Assembly (NCBI RefSeq): GCF_001713355.1
Contig: NZ_CP016448.1
Coordinates: 2,604,001-2,668,000, forward strand
Direction: 5' to 3'
From: Methyloversatilis sp. RAC08
GTDB lineage: Bacteria > Pseudomonadota > Gammaproteobacteria > Burkholderiales > Rhodocyclaceae
DNA length: 64,000 nt
The position numbers and the translations under genes were made by a program. The notes beneath the pieces were generated by a model that searched no databases, was not told where the DNA came from, and worked only from the letters and a program-made list of their open reading frames with translations. Below, piece by piece: positions 61,380 through 64,000 of the stretch; position 1 is the stretch's first letter, and the number at the start of each line of letters is the position of its first letter.

Positions 61380-64000
61380 TTATCTGCACTGCAGACGGCT
61401 GGCGCTGAATTCGCGCAGCGGCTGTTCGAAAGTCGGGCCCGACGCGGTGACGATTTCGCTCAGCGCGTCGATGCCTGCGATGTTCACAATCGGCGCCGGC
61501 GTGAAGCTCGGGGTGGAAGGCAGTGCTATGCGCGGCGGCTGGAAAATTTCAGGCAGCAGCGTAGTGGTGATCACCTGCACTTCGGGTTGCGTGACGGCCG
61601 GCGCCGACGTCACCGCGAAGTTCACATTGATCTGCGCCGTTCCACTGCCCAGACTGAGCGTGAAGCGTGCCGAATCGTTGCCATTGAAGCCGGCGTTCGC
61701 CGTGTATTGCCACGCCGACTGCTGGCCATCCAGCACACCATTGTTTGGACCGCTGGACAGCGTTGCACCGCTGCGCAGGCTGAACAACAGCGGCGTGCCC
61801 CCGGTCGCGGCAAACGTCTGATTGATGACCGGCGCCGACGTGGGCGAGAAGCTCAGCGTGCCGTTGCCACCGATGCGGTTGAAGATGTCCGGTGGCAGGT
61901 CGCCGCCCAGTTCCATCGTCGCGTTGTCGCCGATGACGAACAGACCGCCACCGCCGATGCCGCCGGTCAGGCCGAGATTGCCTGCACTGGCCTGCACGTT
62001 GCCGTCATTGACCAGGCGCACTGCGACGTTCGAAGTGCCGCCGCCCAGTGTGCCTTCCAGCGTACCGCGATTGACCAGGCTGCCGGTGCCGCCGACGCTG
62101 GTATTGCTGCCCAGTCCGAGCGACGCCCCGTCACTGACGATCAGTTGCGAACCGCCGTTCAGCGCGAGTTGCGTACCGGTGTCGAGCAGACCGGAGCCGC
62201 CGATGTTCAGCACGGCCCCGTTTAGCGCCAGGTTGCTGCCATCAAGCACCGTGTCGCCGCGTACCACGATGGCGCGCCCGTTGCCGCCGATCGAACCGGA
62301 CGTCCAGATCAGGTCGTCGGTCATGGTCAGCGCGCCGTTGCCGCCGATGTTACCGGCGACACGCAGGTCGCCGAAGGTGGCGTTGCTGTTGAAATTGACC
62401 AAGGTGTTGCCGCTGACGCGCGTTTCGCCACCGACGTTGTAGCTGCCATTGACATTGAACACGCCGCCGGAGAAAGCGGTGAATTCGACGTCGCCGGGAC
62501 CGGTGATCGACGAGCCCGGCCCGAAGTCGCGGAAGGCGTCGCGGAAGCGCAGCGTCGCGCCCGAATCGACCGAATAGGCGCCGCTGTCGGCACCCGGTCC
62601 GGCGGCATCGGTGTCATGAGCCAGTACCGACAATGTGCCGCTTTCGACATCGACCGAGCCGTTGTTGGCGAAGATCATGCCGCCACCGTTGCCGAACTCG
62701 AATGTCGCACCGCTATCGATGATGACGCTGCCGTTGTTGTTCAGGCGGGTGGTCGTCAGGTTGCCGACACTGCCGGACAGCACGTTCAACGTACCGTTGT
62801 TGGTGAACACGTTGCCGCTCATCGTGCCGCCGTTGTAGTTGAGCGTGCCGTTGTTGAGCAGGGCGTTGCCGAAGTTCAGGTTGCCGCCATCGAGGCTGAG
62901 CGTGCCGCCCGGCTGCACGGTGGTCGGTGCATTGAGTACGCCACCGGTCAGCGTCAGCGAATTCGCGTTGCCGATGGTCAGTCCGGCAACCGTGACGGTC
63001 GGGATCGCGTTCAGCACCACGTTCGCACCGCCGGCGAGCGTGATGAACACGAGGTCATTTACGCCGGGCAGCACATCGCCGGTCCAGTTTGCGGCATCGG
63101 TCCACAACTGGCTGCCGGCGCCACCGTCCCAGCAGATGCCGGTGGTGCAAGCGGTGTAGCCCAGACTCAATGAACTGCCGAGCGTGCGTGTCGTGAAGCC
63201 GGTCGGTGCCACCAGCTGAAGTGCGCCCGTGTCCAGCGTACCGCTTGCGGTGATGACAGGCAGTTGCATGCCTTCGACCGGAACCGCTGCGCCAAGCGAC
63301 TGCACCTCGAGCACGCCATCCAGCAAAGTGTCGCCGCGTACGTCGAGCACATCGAACTGGTTGGTCGCGGTGCCTGCAAATTCCGCTTCGATACGTCCGG
63401 CAGCGGTCTGCGTGACGTTGCCGAGCACGGTCAGACGGCCGATCTGGTCGTCGCCACCCGGGCGCACGGTGCCGCTGTTGGTGAGTGTGCCGCCACCGAC
63501 ATCCAGCGTGCCGCTGCCTTCGATGACGCCGGTGTTGGTCAGTGCCGAGGCGGTGGTGATGGAGGCGCCGGCAGCAATATGCATGACGCCGCTCACGGTG
63601 CCGAGCGACGCAAGCTGCAGCGTGCCGGTTTCGCCGCGGTAGCTGCCGCCCTCGTCCACGAGGCGTGCCTGACTGGCGAAGCCACTGCTGCCGGTGCCGC
63701 CGGTCTTGGCCAGCGTGCCGCTGTTGTTGAAGGTGCCGCCGTTGCCGGAATTCTCGCTGACCACGCCATCGGACGCGAAGTTGAATCGGCCGGTGTTGTT
63801 GAAGCGTGTATTGTCGTTGATCAGCAACTCGCGGCCGGCACTGATGTAATCGACCGTGCCGGCGTTGTTCACCGTGACGCTACTGAGCACCAGATTGCCG
63901 CCATTGGTGCTGGCATTGAAGGTGCTGGCGCTGCCGGACGCGAGGTTAAGCGTGCCGCCGGAGATCGTCGCGCTGCTGGCCCAGTTCAGTCCGCTGCCCA
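61380..64000 (-). CDS. Large repetitive FhaB-like adhesin, 5' end outside window
   Basis: Open frame from beyond position 64000 to the stop at 61380; at least 873 codons are visible. Composed of Gly/Asn/Thr/Ser-rich degenerate repeats such as NNGTLN, GGNGTLS, TLDVGGGTLTNSGTV, typical of beta-helical hemagglutinin/adhesin passengers. No C-terminal beta-barrel is present: the end is LREFSASRLQCR. This fits a two-partner-secreted or surface-associated exoprotein rather than a classical autotransporter. Followed by the FecR gene in one operon. Confidence 0.8.
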   Translation of the reverse strand, partial: GSGLNWASSATISGGTLNLASGSASTFNASTNGGNLVLSSVTVNNAGTVDYISAGRELLINDNTRFNNTGRFNFASDGVVSENSGNGGTFNNSGTLAKTGGTGSSGFASQARLVDEGGSYRGETGTLQLASLGTVSGVMHIAAGASITTASALTNTGVIEGSGTLDVGGGTLTNSGTVRPGGDDQIGRLTVLGNVTQTAAGRIEAEFAGTATNQFDVLDVRGDTLLDGVLEVQSLGAAVPVEGMQLPVITASGTLDTGALQLVAPTGFTTRTLGSSLSLGYTACTTGICWDGGAGSQLWTDAANWTGDVLPGVNDLVFITLAGGANVVLNAIPTVTVAGLTIGNANSLTLTGGVLNAPTTVQPGGTLSLDGGNLNFGNALLNNGTLNYNGGTMSGNVFTNNGTLNVLSGSVGNLTTTRLNNNGSVIIDSGATFEFGNGGGMIFANNGSVDVESGTLSVLAHDTDAAGPGADSGAYSVDSGATLRFRDAFRDFGPGSSITGPGDVEFTAFSGGVFNVNGSYNVGGETRVSGNTLVNFNSNATFGDLRVAGNIGGNGALTMTDDLIWTSGSIGGNGRAIVVRGDTVLDGSNLALNGAVLNIGGSGLLDTGTQLALNGGSQLIVSDGASLGLGSNTSVGGTGSLVNRGTLEGTLGGGTSNVAVRLVNDGNVQASAGNLGLTGGIGGGGLFVIGDNATMELGGDLPPDIFNRIGGNGTLSFSPTSAPVINQTFAATGGTPLLFSLRSGATLSSGPNNGVLDGQQSAWQYTANAGFNGNDSARFTLSLGSGTAQINVNFAVTSAPAVTQPEVQVITTTLLPEIFQPPRIALPSTPSFTPAPIVNIAGIDALSEIVTASGPTFEQPLREFSASRLQCR

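Overview
The window is GC-rich, densely coded DNA from a bacteriochlorophyll a-based phototroph. Gene order (bchF-N-B-H-L-M-lhaA-puhABC-acsF-puhE, bchCXYZ-pufBALMC, aerR-ppsR-bchG-bch2-bchP-tspO), the tetraheme pufC, spheroidene-type carotenoid genes and O2-dependent acsF resemble a Rubrivivax-type betaproteobacterial photosynthesis gene cluster. The non-photosynthetic flank (PEP-CTERM protein, fused double UvrA, FhaB-like adhesin with a FecR partner) fits Burkholderiales or Rhodocyclales. The genus is not claimed.

Layout. Positions 1-4847: 3' part of crtD and a small membrane protein on the minus strand, divergent from an unusual cytochrome P450 plus ATP-grasp pair. Positions 4955-13611: bchI-bchD, crtB, bchO (minus), a 51-residue membrane ORF, crtC (minus), crtE-crtF. 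Positions 13715-22361: bchCXYZ-pufBALMC superoperon. Position 22741: a periplasmic parvulin isomerase. Positions 23609-37993, all minus strand: bchF-bchN-bchB-bchH-bchL-bchM-lhaA-puhA-puhB-puhC-acsF-puhE, many joined by 4-bp stop/start overlaps. Positions 38361-44954: aerR/ppaA, ppsR, bchG, bch2, bchP, tspO. Positions 45270-49357: a light-sensing module made of a PpsR paralogue without HTH and with an in-frame amber codon, a kinase-less bacteriophytochrome and a heme oxygenase. After 49.4 kb the content is general: small membrane protein, PepSY protein, secreted proteins, UvrA fusion, protease, DAACS and ZIP transporters, FecR protein and a large repetitive adhesin running off the window.

How it works together. 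BchH/D/I insert Mg, BchM methylates, AcsF closes ring E using O2, BchL/N/B and BchX/Y/Z reduce the ring, BchF and BchC modify C3, BchG and BchP attach and reduce the tail. CrtE, CrtB, CrtF, CrtC and CrtD make carotenoid; crtI is not in the window. PufBA form LH1, PufLM and PuhA the reaction centre, PufC donates electrons, and LhaA, Bch2, PuhB, PuhC and PuhE are assembly factors. TGT-N12-ACA palindromes, the PpsR/CrtJ operator pattern, lie on plausible sigma70 promoters before P450, bchI, crtB, crtE, bchC, bchF and bchG. This suggests control by PpsR with AerR as antirepressor, and possibly light input through the phytochrome.

The least explained items are the P450/ATP-grasp pair and the HTH-less PpsR paralogue beside bphP.
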